A program made the position numbers and the translations under genes. From NCBI GenBank assembly GCA_947630725.1, contig CANRIS010000017.1, positions 1-53,939 on the forward strand: DNA of 53,939 nt, in the 5' to 3' direction. The first letter of the stretch is position 1. Each line of letters opens with the position of its first letter. Of this stretch, positions 9,173 through 18,605 are shown in pieces. The notes beneath the pieces were generated by a model. The model made no database searches and was not told where the DNA came from. It saw only the letters and a list, made by a program, of their open reading frames with translations. Source of the DNA: an uncultured Clostridia bacterium. Lineage in GTDB: Bacteria; Bacillota; Clostridia; Lachnospirales; CAG-274.

Positions 9173-9454
9173 TTAGTACATATATACAATATTTACCTCA
9201 ACGGCGCTCTTAAAAATCAATGACCGGATTTCTATAAGTCCGAGTCCAAATTCGAGGACTCCCGTTGAAGGCATTTTTAAATCGGTATTGTTAATTGTAA
9301 GTTCGGTTCCCGCAGGAGCTTCAACAGCAATCTTTTTTACATAATCAAAGTATACATTAGGTGTTTTCTCTTTTTCATTTTTCTTAAACTCATCTATGTA
9401 ATTTATCTCAGGTTCAACACTTCCAACATATGCACCTAAACTGACTTCCGCCAT
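9173..9454 (-). CDS. Small beta-rich phage tail protein
   Basis: 93 residues, starting MAEVSLGAYVGSVEPEINYI with an AAGGGGTGATA ribosome binding site. The middle and end form alternating beta strands (VKKIAVEAPAGTELTINN, TGVLEFGLGLIEIRSLIF). It lies between a DUF1617-like gene and the 53-residue gene in the baseplate block. It is probably a minor virion protein. No family recognised. Confidence 0.6.
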   Translation of the reverse strand: MAEVSLGAYVGSVEPEINYIDEFKKNEKEKTPNVYFDYVKKIAVEAPAGTELTINNTDLKMPSTGVLEFGLGLIEIRSLIFKSAVEVNIVYMY

Positions 9455-9486
9455 ACTATCACCCCTTTAATTGCATTGGCTTTTGT

Positions 9487-9891
9487 TTAACAAATGATTG
9501 CCGAAAGCTCTATTATTTCTTTTGTAGTAAGATTGTCATATCGGTTATTTTCTTCATAATTGAATAACTCATCATCAATTTGATAAATCTCAACTTCGAC
9601 CTCGGTATTGAGTAGCTCTTTGATTTCTTCATTAAAGCTGTCGATATAATCATCTTTTACAACAGGCAATCCGCTTTTATTAAAAACAATCTTTCCGTCT
9701 TTATCCTTTATTGTTTTATCTTCATATTCTCTGAAAATTTTTTCCAGTTGTTTTTCGTACAAATCATATTCCTGCTGTAAAGAAACAAGATTTTTCATAA
9801 TAGCATAACTTATTTTTTGCGGAAGTTTTTTATGTTCGTATTTATTTAAAGTATTAAGCGTCCGCACTAATGAAAGATTCATAAATTTCAT
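9487..9891 (-). CDS. DUF1617-like phage protein
   Basis: 134 residues. An N-terminal helix (SLVRTLNTLNKYEHKKLPQKISYAIMKNL) is followed by a long helix with QQEYDLYEKQLEKIFREYEDK. A central region with GKIVFNKSGLPVVKDDYID and an acidic C-terminus with EVEVEIYQIDDELF complete it. This layout matches small DUF1617 proteins found next to tail genes in Firmicutes phages. The match is from memory. The role is unknown, possibly assembly. Confidence 0.6.
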   Translation of the reverse strand: MKFMNLSLVRTLNTLNKYEHKKLPQKISYAIMKNLVSLQQEYDLYEKQLEKIFREYEDKTIKDKDGKIVFNKSGLPVVKDDYIDSFNEEIKELLNTEVEVEIYQIDDELFNYEENNRYDNLTTKEIIELSAIIC

Positions 9892-9936
9892 TTTTATGTA
9901 TTCCTTTCTATAAAAAAAATCACAATAATAAAAATA

Positions 9937-9960
9937 GGTACAGCCCTTATAGACTGTACC
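9937..9960 (-). terminator. Terminator downstream of the tail-associated protein
   Basis: GGTACAG and CTGTACC form a 7-bp hairpin with a 10-nt loop, followed on the minus strand by TATTTTTATTATT. The stretch 9892-10075 holds nothing else recognisable. Confidence 0.75.
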
Positions 9961-10075
9961 AAAAATATCTAAAACTATGCAATTTCTGCCTATATTATAT
10001 TATTTGTTTAATAAATCAGACAGTGCATTTTTCTCAAATTATTCAAACCTTTATTCGTCATCAGGATCACTCCCC

Positions 10076-13000
10076 TTATTCATCTGCATTTAACAGTCCT
10101 GTTTCATTCAGTATTTGCAGAAGTGTGAAATTATATCTTGTTTTATTATGAGTTATACTGAACTGTATGTCATCGCTATATAAATATATCATACCTTTTT
10201 TTGTGCCGTCTACATATGAATTTACTGTAATAAATGACCTTGTTCCGCCCTCAATTACAACGCCGCCGGCATCGTAATTTTCTCTCCCATATATTCTTAA
10301 AACCGAAAAACTATCGCCGGTATTATTGATGACATCATTTTTTGGCACATAATATGTACTGATATTACCGATATTATAATTTTGATCTTCTTCCGGTCTG
10401 TAAAAAATGATTTCTTCATTTTTCATACTGATTATTGTAAAATCATCAAGATTTTTCATACATAAACCTGTGCTGTCTATAATTATTTTTCCTCTTAGCT
10501 CATCTGTATAATCAATAAGCACATTTCCGCTGAATACCGTATTTCCATCCGAACCCGTATAGAATATATCTTTCCCATACGTATCCTTGACCTTTATAGA
10601 ACCGTCATATATTGTAAGCCCTTCTCCGTTTAATGTTACCAAATCCGAAAAAGATGATTTATCATTTCTTATGTGCATACCGCCTGATTCAAAAGTAACA
10701 TAATCGCTTACATTGTTCCAAGCAATTTTTACTTTTTCGGAATCCAGCGAAAGAGTAGTGGATTTATAAGTACCTCCCGTTATCTGGCTTACACTTGCCT
10801 CAATAAGATTTGCCTGCACAGTAAGCCTTGACATATATGAGCTTATATAACCATCGGAGTTGCCCGAAAATTCAATATCCTTTATGTAAACTTCCACATC
10901 GTGAATTACCTCAAAAAATTCAATTTTGGCAATATATATAGGCGCATTTACCGAAGTCATATGATAGTAATCCAACATTATTTCATAGTCCGCAGGTTCA
11001 TCTATATATACTTCTTTTGATTCACTGACATTGAAAGATGGAGATAAATACTCATTTAACAAACTCAGACGTTCAACAGAATCTTTTTTTCTAAGTCTTA
11101 TGCTCATCAAGACTGCCGTTCCACTCGGATAATTCGTTCCATGATATATTCTTAGTTTGTAAAAACCGGGTTTCGAGATAGTTAACCGGCTTCTTAAAAC
11201 AGAAGATTTATATTGTTCAGCCAGACAATTCAGCTTAAGCACTTGGGTAGGCTTTTCTACGCCACCTAAATCGCTGTCTGTAATATCAACTATCTCTAAG
11301 CCATCTTTCATAAATTTTGCATTAGATCTCCAACATTCAACATTTTCATATAAAATCTTTAAAAATGTTGCGTCCTGAGTATAATTTACAGAAAGAGCAT
11401 TTTTACTGAAATCACCGCCGTTTACATAATTTTCAGAAATTATTTCATTTCCTTCGCTATCGGAAACCTTATATATCTCTATTTTGCTTATATAAACTTT
11501 TGGCTTTTTGAAAGAATTATAATAATACCTTACAGTAAGTGTTTGTTGTGTGCCGCTATATACAGATTTAACTTTTGAAACGTATGTCTTGTAAGATTCC
11601 GTCAGATTCATATCATTGAAATTATCATCTGCATTTTGAAATTCCAAAGAACTTCCGCCGAACGAAACGCTCCATTTCAAAATATTTTCTTTATCGGATT
11701 CTTTACAATGCGTTATTTTTATAATATAATTTGCGTACGATCCCAATTCTCCGGGGAAAACTATGGTTTGTGATATTGATGCTGTGACTGAATCCTCTAT
11801 TTCATTATCATAAATAAATTCATATCCTTTTTTCTCCGATGAATAACTAATATCAGAAAAATGACTGACATCCCAAAAAACTCTGCCGTCCGCTGAAAGC
11901 TCTGCCTTTGTATGCTGCGCATCGGTTTCTATACTATATCCCGAAAGAGAAAAATCGCCATATTTGAGTTTGCTTTCGGTTTCGGCATATACAGTTTTTG
12001 AAGTATCTAATTTTAAAGATAAATCATAACTGCCTATTTCATCTATGTCAAATTTATCTAAGGAATAATATGTAAATCCATCCTCAGTATTTATTAAAGG
12101 AAATGAACCAAGATGCTTTTCGGGTATGTTGGCAATATCTGTTCTCTTAAGGTCAATGTAAGCTGTTATATTTTTTGCATTTACAATATTCCTGACATTA
12201 TTTACACCTACGGTCATATTAAATTTACAGGTTCCTGCTATTGGTATATTTATATTTTGTATAAGCTCACTGCCGATTGTTTCGCCGTACTGCGTTTCAA
12301 GACACAAACACTGAACGGAGGACTTTAGCCCGCTTAGTTCATCTGCTGATATTTCTCTGACTGATGCGTTTGTGATCTTGTTGTTTGTATGCCAACTGTA
12401 ATCCACGATATAGGTTATGTCCTCGTTGTTATAGCCTATACTGAAATAGTCGCTGTTATTGAGTTTTGATACAGTCCACTTGCCGTCCGTTGCGGCAAAA
12501 TTACTGTTTCTCAGATAATTTACATAAGTAAAAATTGAATCTCCCAAAGCCGATGAGGTTATATTTACGCTTGCTCCGTCTATGACAAGATTGCCGTTTT
12601 CGTCCATATAGAGCATTTTTTCATACTCTGTCTTACCGTTTACCATTTTTGCCTTTTGCAAAGTAATAAGATTATTATTTGTGCGGTCGTCACCATTTGC
12701 AGTAACAACAATACCGTTGCTGTCTAATTTAATAGAATTATTCTTATTGTATATTCCTACTTTTTCTGAAAGTATTAAATTAGATACTATTGTATCAGCA
12801 ATAACGCCATAGCCTTCTTTATATTCTTTGCTTTCAGGGTCATAATATATGAAATTACCTACTCCTGTTTTTACATGCTCCCAATAATCATCAGTGAAAT
12901 ACAAACCCTTATTTATGATTTTAACCTGTTTAGGTGAGTATTCTTCAAACACATCGTCCCATTGTCTGCACAATATACCATGCTCATCATACACAACGCT

Positions 13001-15415
13001 TTGATTGTCAGCGTTATTTACCATCATAACATTAGTTGCGTCAAGTCCTTTATTTACCCAACCATCCAATAATTCTGTATTCTTTTGAGTATTATGCGCC
13101 TGATGCTGTACATATTCATAAGACGAAGTCATAGAGCTTGACTGCTTTAAAATACTTTCTACGTCTGTGATTCCATTTTTGACCTGTAAAACATCCGAAA
13201 ATTCCACATCTATACTTTCTAAAGAATCGAAATTAATGGTATACCCTATAAGCCTTAACTTATAAAGCTTATTGTCTACTCTTAACTTTATCCAATTGCC
13301 GACCTCAAAATATTTTACAAGAGGTTCAAACTCTTTTATAACAAGCAAATTTTTAAGACTTGTATTTATCGAATATTGAATAGTAGAAGCTTTTATAATT
13401 TCCTCATTGGCAAGCTCCCAAAACTCCATAGCTCTCTTAAATAATTCCTCATTATTAAGTCCATCCGAGATAAAATTACTGTTTGAATATGTCTGTTCCC
13501 GTCTGTAAGAACATAACTCATACCATAATTCTTTTCCTAAAAACTTTTCTATATTAAGAGTTTCAGCAATTCCATTACGTTTCTTTTCGAGGACTTCCTG
13601 TAGATTGGATATAACCTTTATATCTCCCTCTCTCATAGAAATTTCATAAGTTATAGCATCTAATTTAGCATAGTAATCCTGATATATCGCATAAGCGTCT
13701 TTTCCTGATACTGACTCATATATTGAATATGCGTCCGCTTCATCATTTGCGATACCCATTTCCGTAAGTATATCAAGCACCGTCTGACACATTTTTTGAA
13801 ATGATATAAGGCTGTTAAGACAATATCTTGTCAGTTCATAACCGAAGTCATCAAGCCCTGATCTAAAAAGCGAAAGAAGCACGTCTCCGTCAATGTCATC
13901 GGCATTATCCTTTATTGTTTTATCAATGCGTTGATTGACATAAGTATCAAAATCATTTGTTATTTTTAAATTGACAATTCCCGTTTCTCCCGTATCTTCT
14001 TCATCTGTAAGATTGGTTATTTTAAAGTTTCCGCTCCATATATTATTTTCAAACGTACTTGATTTATCAATAATCTCAATTTTATAATAAGCCCTATTGA
14101 TTATAGTTTTAGCATATGACAACACATAAGAATCGGCAGTAGACACTGACATATATTTCAAATTTGCCATTGTTCCTACACTTGTGTCTCTTAGATTTTG
14201 TATAAGCTTTATTTGTTCCGAGAGCGTAGTCGGATTGTCCAAAGACGGAATAGGCATCCATTCATCTTCAAGAAACAGTTTAAAATCTATTGTATTAAAA
14301 TAAGCCTCCATAAGTTCGGAATAGCTCGTTATAGGGTCATTTACAGATTGTATTTCCTCAACAGGTTCTTTTAGGTTATAGCTTCTTACAAGTAAGTTAT
14401 AATATTTAATAGTTTCGTCCGTAAAGCAGTCAAAGCTGTTATAAACCTCATCGTACTCTTTAAGCTTATCTCTTAACGCCTTGCTCATAGAGGCTTTTGT
14501 ATCTTCTGAAAACCGCCAAATATATCCGGATCCATTAGGATTGCAGCTCGTTACTGTTGCTGTCATAAGGTCATCGCCTGCTTCAAGCTTAAAACAATTC
14601 TTAACCGAGTCCGTATCTCCCGTACAAGTTATATCTTCGCCAAGACAGTTCTTATCCACATATACGGTCGTATCTGTACCATAGCCATATGTTATATCAG
14701 AGCTTTTACATTTAGGACACGCTGCATCAATCGTGCCTCTGTACCCACACTCATTACAATTATCATCCAAATCGTAAACCGAAATTAAACGCATTATTTT
14801 TCCATTGTTGTCTATCGTTGCGTCAAATATAAATATACATTTAATTTCTTCGGCAATGTCCTGCATAGCATCATAAACACTTATATCATTAAAAGTAAAT
14901 GTCCTCTGTATATTTTTAATTGTTGGGTCAACGTGTTTTATTGTATAGTGAGGTATTTTTTCTGATATTCTGTGAAGCAGAGAAGCGCTTTCATCATCGG
15001 GGTTATAAAACACAGTAGGATTTATATATTCCTCTCTTGCTATATCCGTTTCGGTGTTTATTTCTATTCCGTAAAGGTTAATTTGCGACAGTTCCGATTC
15101 GCATAAACTTCTGCCTGTAATATTTTTAACCGTTGAATCGCTTTCATTTGTTTCTATATATATTTCAAATATTTTGTCCCACTCTCTGCACCAAACAAGC
15201 TTAAAATCCTTAAGCTTATCCCACACAGAACATTTTATACCATCCAATTCTCTGTAAACGGTAAACTCCATCTCAGCGGCAGAATTAAGATTGTCGGTCA
15301 CATTCAAACCAAATATATTGTTTATTAAACCTAACTTATTGCCGCTTCGTTCCATCAATATCATAGTAGGTATTTCTGCATTATGAGCCGTGTCAAAACT
15401 TATCTTTATAGCCAT
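10076..15415 (-). CDS. Large tail-associated (Tal-like) tip protein
   Basis: 1779 residues, placed after the distal tail protein. The N-terminal ~450 residues fit the gp27-like/Tal hub fold of siphophages (FGLNVTDNLNSAAEMEFTVYRELD; later VGNWIKLRVDNKLYKLRLIGYTINFDSLESIDVEFSD). Unusually it carries a four-cysteine zinc ribbon near residues 220-237 (CNECGYRGTIDAACPKC). Residues of about 520-700 are helical. After residue 800 there are repeated beta-sandwich segments that could bind carbohydrate, then an end with short fibre-like strands (YDGSIKVKDTYGKDIFYTG). No lytic domain motif is obvious. It forms the tail tip hub and probably contacts the cell envelope. Confidence 0.8.
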   Translation of the reverse strand: MAIKISFDTAHNAEIPTMILMERSGNKLGLINNIFGLNVTDNLNSAAEMEFTVYRELDGIKCSVWDKLKDFKLVWCREWDKIFEIYIETNESDSTVKNITGRSLCESELSQINLYGIEINTETDIAREEYINPTVFYNPDDESASLLHRISEKIPHYTIKHVDPTIKNIQRTFTFNDISVYDAMQDIAEEIKCIFIFDATIDNNGKIMRLISVYDLDDNCNECGYRGTIDAACPKCKSSDITYGYGTDTTVYVDKNCLGEDITCTGDTDSVKNCFKLEAGDDLMTATVTSCNPNGSGYIWRFSEDTKASMSKALRDKLKEYDEVYNSFDCFTDETIKYYNLLVRSYNLKEPVEEIQSVNDPITSYSELMEAYFNTIDFKLFLEDEWMPIPSLDNPTTLSEQIKLIQNLRDTSVGTMANLKYMSVSTADSYVLSYAKTIINRAYYKIEIIDKSSTFENNIWSGNFKITNLTDEEDTGETGIVNLKITNDFDTYVNQRIDKTIKDNADDIDGDVLLSLFRSGLDDFGYELTRYCLNSLISFQKMCQTVLDILTEMGIANDEADAYSIYESVSGKDAYAIYQDYYAKLDAITYEISMREGDIKVISNLQEVLEKKRNGIAETLNIEKFLGKELWYELCSYRREQTYSNSNFISDGLNNEELFKRAMEFWELANEEIIKASTIQYSINTSLKNLLVIKEFEPLVKYFEVGNWIKLRVDNKLYKLRLIGYTINFDSLESIDVEFSDVLQVKNGITDVESILKQSSSMTSSYEYVQHQAHNTQKNTELLDGWVNKGLDATNVMMVNNADNQSVVYDEHGILCRQWDDVFEEYSPKQVKIINKGLYFTDDYWEHVKTGVGNFIYYDPESKEYKEGYGVIADTIVSNLILSEKVGIYNKNNSIKLDSNGIVVTANGDDRTNNNLITLQKAKMVNGKTEYEKMLYMDENGNLVIDGASVNITSSALGDSIFTYVNYLRNSNFAATDGKWTVSKLNNSDYFSIGYNNEDITYIVDYSWHTNNKITNASVREISADELSGLKSSVQCLCLETQYGETIGSELIQNINIPIAGTCKFNMTVGVNNVRNIVNAKNITAYIDLKRTDIANIPEKHLGSFPLINTEDGFTYYSLDKFDIDEIGSYDLSLKLDTSKTVYAETESKLKYGDFSLSGYSIETDAQHTKAELSADGRVFWDVSHFSDISYSSEKKGYEFIYDNEIEDSVTASISQTIVFPGELGSYANYIIKITHCKESDKENILKWSVSFGGSSLEFQNADDNFNDMNLTESYKTYVSKVKSVYSGTQQTLTVRYYYNSFKKPKVYISKIEIYKVSDSEGNEIISENYVNGGDFSKNALSVNYTQDATFLKILYENVECWRSNAKFMKDGLEIVDITDSDLGGVEKPTQVLKLNCLAEQYKSSVLRSRLTISKPGFYKLRIYHGTNYPSGTAVLMSIRLRKKDSVERLSLLNEYLSPSFNVSESKEVYIDEPADYEIMLDYYHMTSVNAPIYIAKIEFFEVIHDVEVYIKDIEFSGNSDGYISSYMSRLTVQANLIEASVSQITGGTYKSTTLSLDSEKVKIAWNNVSDYVTFESGGMHIRNDKSSFSDLVTLNGEGLTIYDGSIKVKDTYGKDIFYTGSDGNTVFSGNVLIDYTDELRGKIIIDSTGLCMKNLDDFTIISMKNEEIIFYRPEEDQNYNIGNISTYYVPKNDVINNTGDSFSVLRIYGRENYDAGGVVIEGGTRSFITVNSYVDGTKKGMIYLYSDDIQFSITHNKTRYNFTLLQILNETGLLNADE

Positions 15416-15454
15416 TAAGACACTCCCTTCATAGTGTTTTTTACATTAAAAAAG

Positions 15455-15472
15455 CCTATCTTTTCAGATAGG
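15455..15472 (-). terminator. Terminator after the GNAT gene
   Basis: CCTATCT-GAAA-AGATAGG hairpin followed by CTTTTTTAATG on the minus strand. It isolates the GNAT toxin-like transcript from the tail-associated gene that starts at 15415. Confidence 0.85.
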
Positions 15473-15516
15473 ACAAATAAAATTTATCGCTTTTTATGAT
15501 TTATGTTAGATTTATA

Positions 15517-16080
15517 TTAATTAATTGCTATTTTCCTTATCATTTGTATCATTGGAATGTCATTGTCTGCTATAAATGCAAACTCTTGAAAATAATTATC
15601 ATTATAAAAAGTCTTTAGCTTATTGTTGTCATGACATTCTACTAAAATATATCTTCCACCTATTTCCCTTGAAACATTGGCAATTATCCTATATGCTTCT
15701 TCTATAATATCATTTCCAGTCAAATAATTGTTATCTACGGAAGAATTTTTTGCCAATTGTCCAATTAAATAACACGGAATTTCACTAACCTGTTTACCGT
15801 TAAATTTATAACTATATCCATCTAAATTTTTCCGTTTTCTATTTGAAAATTTTTTAGGTATGTAAAGCACTTTTAACGCCAATGTAAAATAGCCCAGTAT
15901 AATCAAATTTCCTTCTTTAAGTTCATTTTCATCACATATTAAATATGTTCTTGACTTAGAGATTTTTTCAAAATTAACTGCTTTATTCCAAAGGAAGTCT
16001 TGTATGTCATTATCCTTGCTACAAGAAAAAGAAGATAAGATAGTGTTTAAACTTTCCTCATCTTCTTTAAAGATTTTCAT
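15517..16080 (-). CDS. GNAT-type acetyltransferase, putative toxin of a TA-like pair
   Basis: 187 residues from ATG at 16080, whose A overlaps the stop of the upstream small gene (TAATG); an in-frame ATG at 16104 is possible. The layout is that of a GNAT domain: a beta strand LIILGYFTLALKVLYIP, the stretch EIPCYLIGQLAKNSS as strand 4, then IIEEAYRIIANVSREIGGRYILVECHDNNKLKTFYNDNYFQEF as helix 3 to strand 5. LVECHDNNKLKTFYNDNYF is typical of the acceptor end of the fold. The partner is a 60-residue gene with an autoregulation-type promoter. By analogy with TacT-type modules it may acetylate aminoacyl-tRNA or another host target. The substrate is not visible. Confidence 0.7.
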   Translation of the reverse strand: MKIFKEDEESLNTILSSFSCSKDNDIQDFLWNKAVNFEKISKSRTYLICDENELKEGNLIILGYFTLALKVLYIPKKFSNRKRKNLDGYSYKFNGKQVSEIPCYLIGQLAKNSSVDNNYLTGNDIIEEAYRIIANVSREIGGRYILVECHDNNKLKTFYNDNYFQEFAFIADNDIPMIQMIRKIAIN

Positions 16081-16262
16081 TAAACTTTTAAGACCGACAA
16101 GCATTTTTTTAATAAATCCTCACTTTGTTTCATTTCATCTATTGAATAAAGAGGTTTTTTTGGCGGTACAGCAGGTTCGTCAGAAGCTAAAATTTTGATA
16201 AGTGCTTTTTTATCCTTTGCCTTTTCAATAACAAAAACTTTATCAAAAGTGCTTGTTGCCAT
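16080..16262 (-). CDS. Small antitoxin-like protein upstream of the GNAT protein
   Basis: 60 residues from the ATG of MATSTFDKVFVIEKAKDK, chosen for the AAAGGAGGAATTATT site just before it. A longer frame from 16304 has no ribosome binding site and would cross the promoter. A beta-helix start (STFDKVFVIEKAKDKKALIKIL) is followed by a proline-rich linker (AVPPKKPLYS) and an amphipathic helix (IDEMKQSEDLLKKCLSVL) that could wrap around the toxin. Size, one-base overlap with the GNAT gene and the palindrome over its promoter all fit an antitoxin. No DNA-binding family was recognised. Confidence 0.6.
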   Translation of the reverse strand: MATSTFDKVFVIEKAKDKKALIKILASDEPAVPPKKPLYSIDEMKQSEDLLKKCLSVLKV

Positions 16263-16275
16263 AATAATTCCTCCT

Positions 16276-16331
16276 TTTTTAGAATATATATTTCCTAATA
16301 TCATTATATTCTAAAAATTCAGAAAAATCAA
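16276..16331 (-). promoter_or_regulatory. Promoter and palindromic operator of the GNAT pair
   Basis: On the minus strand TTGATT (16331-16326), a 17-nt spacer and TATAAT (16308-16303) make a strong housekeeping promoter. A 13-bp inverted repeat, TTTTTAGAATATA at 16276-16288 and its complement at 16305-16317, overlaps the -10 box and the start region. This is the position expected for repression by the small first gene product. Confidence 0.75.
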
Positions 16332-16362
16332 TAGTAAAATTCGGAATAATCAATAGTTTTTA

Positions 16363-17211
16363 TTAAATCCCCACCTTAATCACGGGATTGTATTCTATTT
16401 CAATTATCGCAGGCAGCTCTAATTCCAGTTGGTTTACTCTGTCCCTGAAATTGTTGCCTATTCTCAAAAATACATAATTAAAATCATTAGCCAAATCATG
16501 TGTACTGTCCGAGCTTTTTATTAAGGGATATTCCATTGTTATAACTTCGCCCTTTTTACAGTTCCTTATATTTATCCATCCATTGTCTTCATCCATATAA
16601 TTACACATACTAAAAACACCATTGCAAAGACAGGTAATAGTTACTTTAGGATATATACAACCCACCTCATCAGAGTTGTCAATTATATTTCTATATATAC
16701 TGTCTCCATTTTCGTCCCATTGAGTTATTTCGGTATCTGTCCACTCAAATTTATATTTTATTGGATCGTGTATTGCGTAAGGTCTGTTTGTAATCAGAGT
16801 AAGCTCTAAACCTATAATCTCATTTGCTATTTCAATCTGACTTACATTAAATATACCCTCATAATAAAAATCAAGACTATAATCTCTCGGTTGATCTACA
16901 AATCTGAATTTACAAAATTCTTTCCTTTCGAGCCATCTTTTTATTTTTCTTACTTCATCAAAATTTATATTCATTCTATCGCTGCCACTTTTATTTTTAG
17001 GTATCTTACAAATCTGAAATGTTATCTCTATACAATTTTCATATACGGCGCTTGTTTTATACCGCCTGCTGCCGTCAAGAACAGAAACGGTGTTAATTGA
17101 AATCTGCGAATCAGACACAGTTTCGCTCCCCTTACCTCCTTCAAAAGTGCAAATCATAAACCCAAAATCGCTGAGCAACATATCATCATACTCAAAATCA
17201 ACAGCTTTCAA
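16363..17211 (-). CDS. Distal tail protein (Dit-like)
   Basis: 282 residues, starting at TTG 17211 with AAGGCGGTGA upstream (MKAVDFEYDDMLLSDFGFMIC). The N-terminal half has the typical Dit start: short strand, LSDFGFMI, then a SQISINTVSVLDG strand pair and EITFQICK. It continues with FDEVRKIKRWLERKEFCKFRF and YYEGIFNVSQIEIANEIIGLELTLITNRPYA, a pattern well known from Dit and SPP1 gp19.1-like proteins. The C-terminal half is a galectin-like beta-sandwich. It joins the tail tube to the tip hub encoded by the next structural gene. It is flanked on both sides by accessory modules. Confidence 0.85.
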   Translation of the reverse strand: MKAVDFEYDDMLLSDFGFMICTFEGGKGSETVSDSQISINTVSVLDGSRRYKTSAVYENCIEITFQICKIPKNKSGSDRMNINFDEVRKIKRWLERKEFCKFRFVDQPRDYSLDFYYEGIFNVSQIEIANEIIGLELTLITNRPYAIHDPIKYKFEWTDTEITQWDENGDSIYRNIIDNSDEVGCIYPKVTITCLCNGVFSMCNYMDEDNGWINIRNCKKGEVITMEYPLIKSSDSTHDLANDFNYVFLRIGNNFRDRVNQLELELPAIIEIEYNPVIKVGI

Positions 17212-17226
17212 AAAATCACCGCCTTT

Positions 17227-18474
17227 TTATCCGCTTATATTTTCTTCACAAATAATTTTATCATTAACCGCATTTATATCAAACTTATACATATATTTTC
17301 GTCCTATTTTATTTACAATCAACAGCCCCATATCTTTTAATCTTTTCAATACTTTTTTTACAGAGTTTAATGATGTCTTTGACATATATGAAATATCAAG
17401 AGCAGAATAATCCGTATCGCCAAATAAAGTAATTACAAAAAGATTGTAAATAATCCTATTTTCCAAATCTGTTTTAGATATTTTATTTCCTATTTCACTA
17501 TAATAATTTATAATTCTTTGTTTTTCACTTAGAGATTCACATAAACTTTCAAAAAGCATAACCACAATATCCAAAAAATTTATAACAAACGGAGTCAGAT
17601 CCCCATGATTTATTTTATTATTTGTTTCATCAAAACTCTTATAATATGCAGATATATTCTCTTTAATCGTGTATGCAAGCCTAAAACCGGAAAGCACATT
17701 GAAATTTTTTGATAATAAATAACTGCTTATAAACCTGCTTACTCGCCCGTTGCCGTCATAAAAAGGATGAATATAACCAAAATAATAATGGAAAATTGCA
17801 ATTTTGATAAGAATATTTAATTTTTCGTCAAACAAAATATTAATTGCATCTGTCATATATTCATTTATCTTATCTTCCGGACTTACTCCATGATGAATAA
17901 TTTTTCCAACAGATGAGTAAATAAAAACATCACTCTTTCTAAAATAAACACCGTCAGGCAGGTTTTGAGGATTGTCCGCTAAAATTTCTTCATTTAACAA
18001 ATCATCATAAATATTTCTTATATCTTGGCAATTATGAAGTGGAATATCATTCTTGTCACTTAACATATAATATTTATGAACTAACCCTAACAGTCTGCTG
18101 TTTGTTTTCGATTTTATTTTATTGTTTTCAATTTGACTTAAAATTTCAGAAATATCTTTTCTGGTACTTACAACGCCTTCTATTTCATTTGTACTGAAAA
18201 TTTCATCAATAATACAACTTTTAACATACTGTCCCAAAGCTAAACTCGATAATCTGCTTATCAAGTAATTAAGCTTATTATTTAATTCATATATTTTGAC
18301 AATTTTATTAAGTAATTCAGATGTAATAACTAAAAAAGAATTATTTTCGTTTATTTTCATTTTAAAACGAACCGTAGATATACTGTTATATCTTTGTATA
18401 CATTCATTTTCATAAAATTGCTTTTTTGCATATCCCAATTTATAATACATATCCTTTAACGGCATATAGTCCAT
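17227..18474 (-). CDS. Fic family protein (predicted AMP transferase)
   Basis: 415 residues. The catalytic Fic motif HPFYDGNGRVSR is complete, at roughly residue 240, preceded by the usual helix with ILIKIAIFHYYFGYI. An N-terminal helical region holds an SSLALGQYVKSCIIDEIFSTNEIEG segment, the (S/T)xxxE(G/N)-like inhibitory helix (STNEIEG) found in self-inhibited Fic proteins. The C-terminal 120 residues include a winged-helix-like part (LFGDTDYSALDISYMSKTSLNSVKKVLKRLKDMGLLIVNKIGRKYMYK). It should transfer AMP or another nucleotide to a protein target. The C-terminal DNA-binding fold and the palindrome in its promoter suggest autoregulation. It ends 16 bp before the distal tail gene. Confidence 0.88.
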   Translation of the reverse strand: MDYMPLKDMYYKLGYAKKQFYENECIQRYNSISTVRFKMKINENNSFLVITSELLNKIVKIYELNNKLNYLISRLSSLALGQYVKSCIIDEIFSTNEIEGVVSTRKDISEILSQIENNKIKSKTNSRLLGLVHKYYMLSDKNDIPLHNCQDIRNIYDDLLNEEILADNPQNLPDGVYFRKSDVFIYSSVGKIIHHGVSPEDKINEYMTDAINILFDEKLNILIKIAIFHYYFGYIHPFYDGNGRVSRFISSYLLSKNFNVLSGFRLAYTIKENISAYYKSFDETNNKINHGDLTPFVINFLDIVVMLFESLCESLSEKQRIINYYSEIGNKISKTDLENRIIYNLFVITLFGDTDYSALDISYMSKTSLNSVKKVLKRLKDMGLLIVNKIGRKYMYKFDINAVNDKIICEENISG

Positions 18475-18495
18475 AAGAACCCCTCCATAAACAAC

Positions 18496-18527
18496 TTACT
18501 GTCAAAATCCTCGATTTTTGACAGTAA
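18496..18527 (-). promoter_or_regulatory. 12-bp inverted repeat upstream of the Fic gene
   Basis: TTACTGTCAAAA and TTTTGACAGTAA flank an 8-nt centre, about 20 nt upstream of the Fic start codon. The dyad would suit a dimeric repressor, possibly the winged-helix end of the Fic protein itself. No T run follows, so a terminator is less likely. No convincing -35/-10 pair was found nearby. Confidence 0.55.
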
Positions 18528-18605
18528 ATCATTAAATATAGCTCTTTTATTAATCTAACTGGGCAAATTTAAATAAATTTGACACTTAATAGTTTTATTA
18601 TACAT

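Noticed and set aside
18578-18590. A copy of the junction motif TTGACACTTAAT on the plus strand
   Set aside because: It is on the opposite strand, has no TCTCTAC box before it and no tape measure sequence after it; a chance match in AT-rich DNA.
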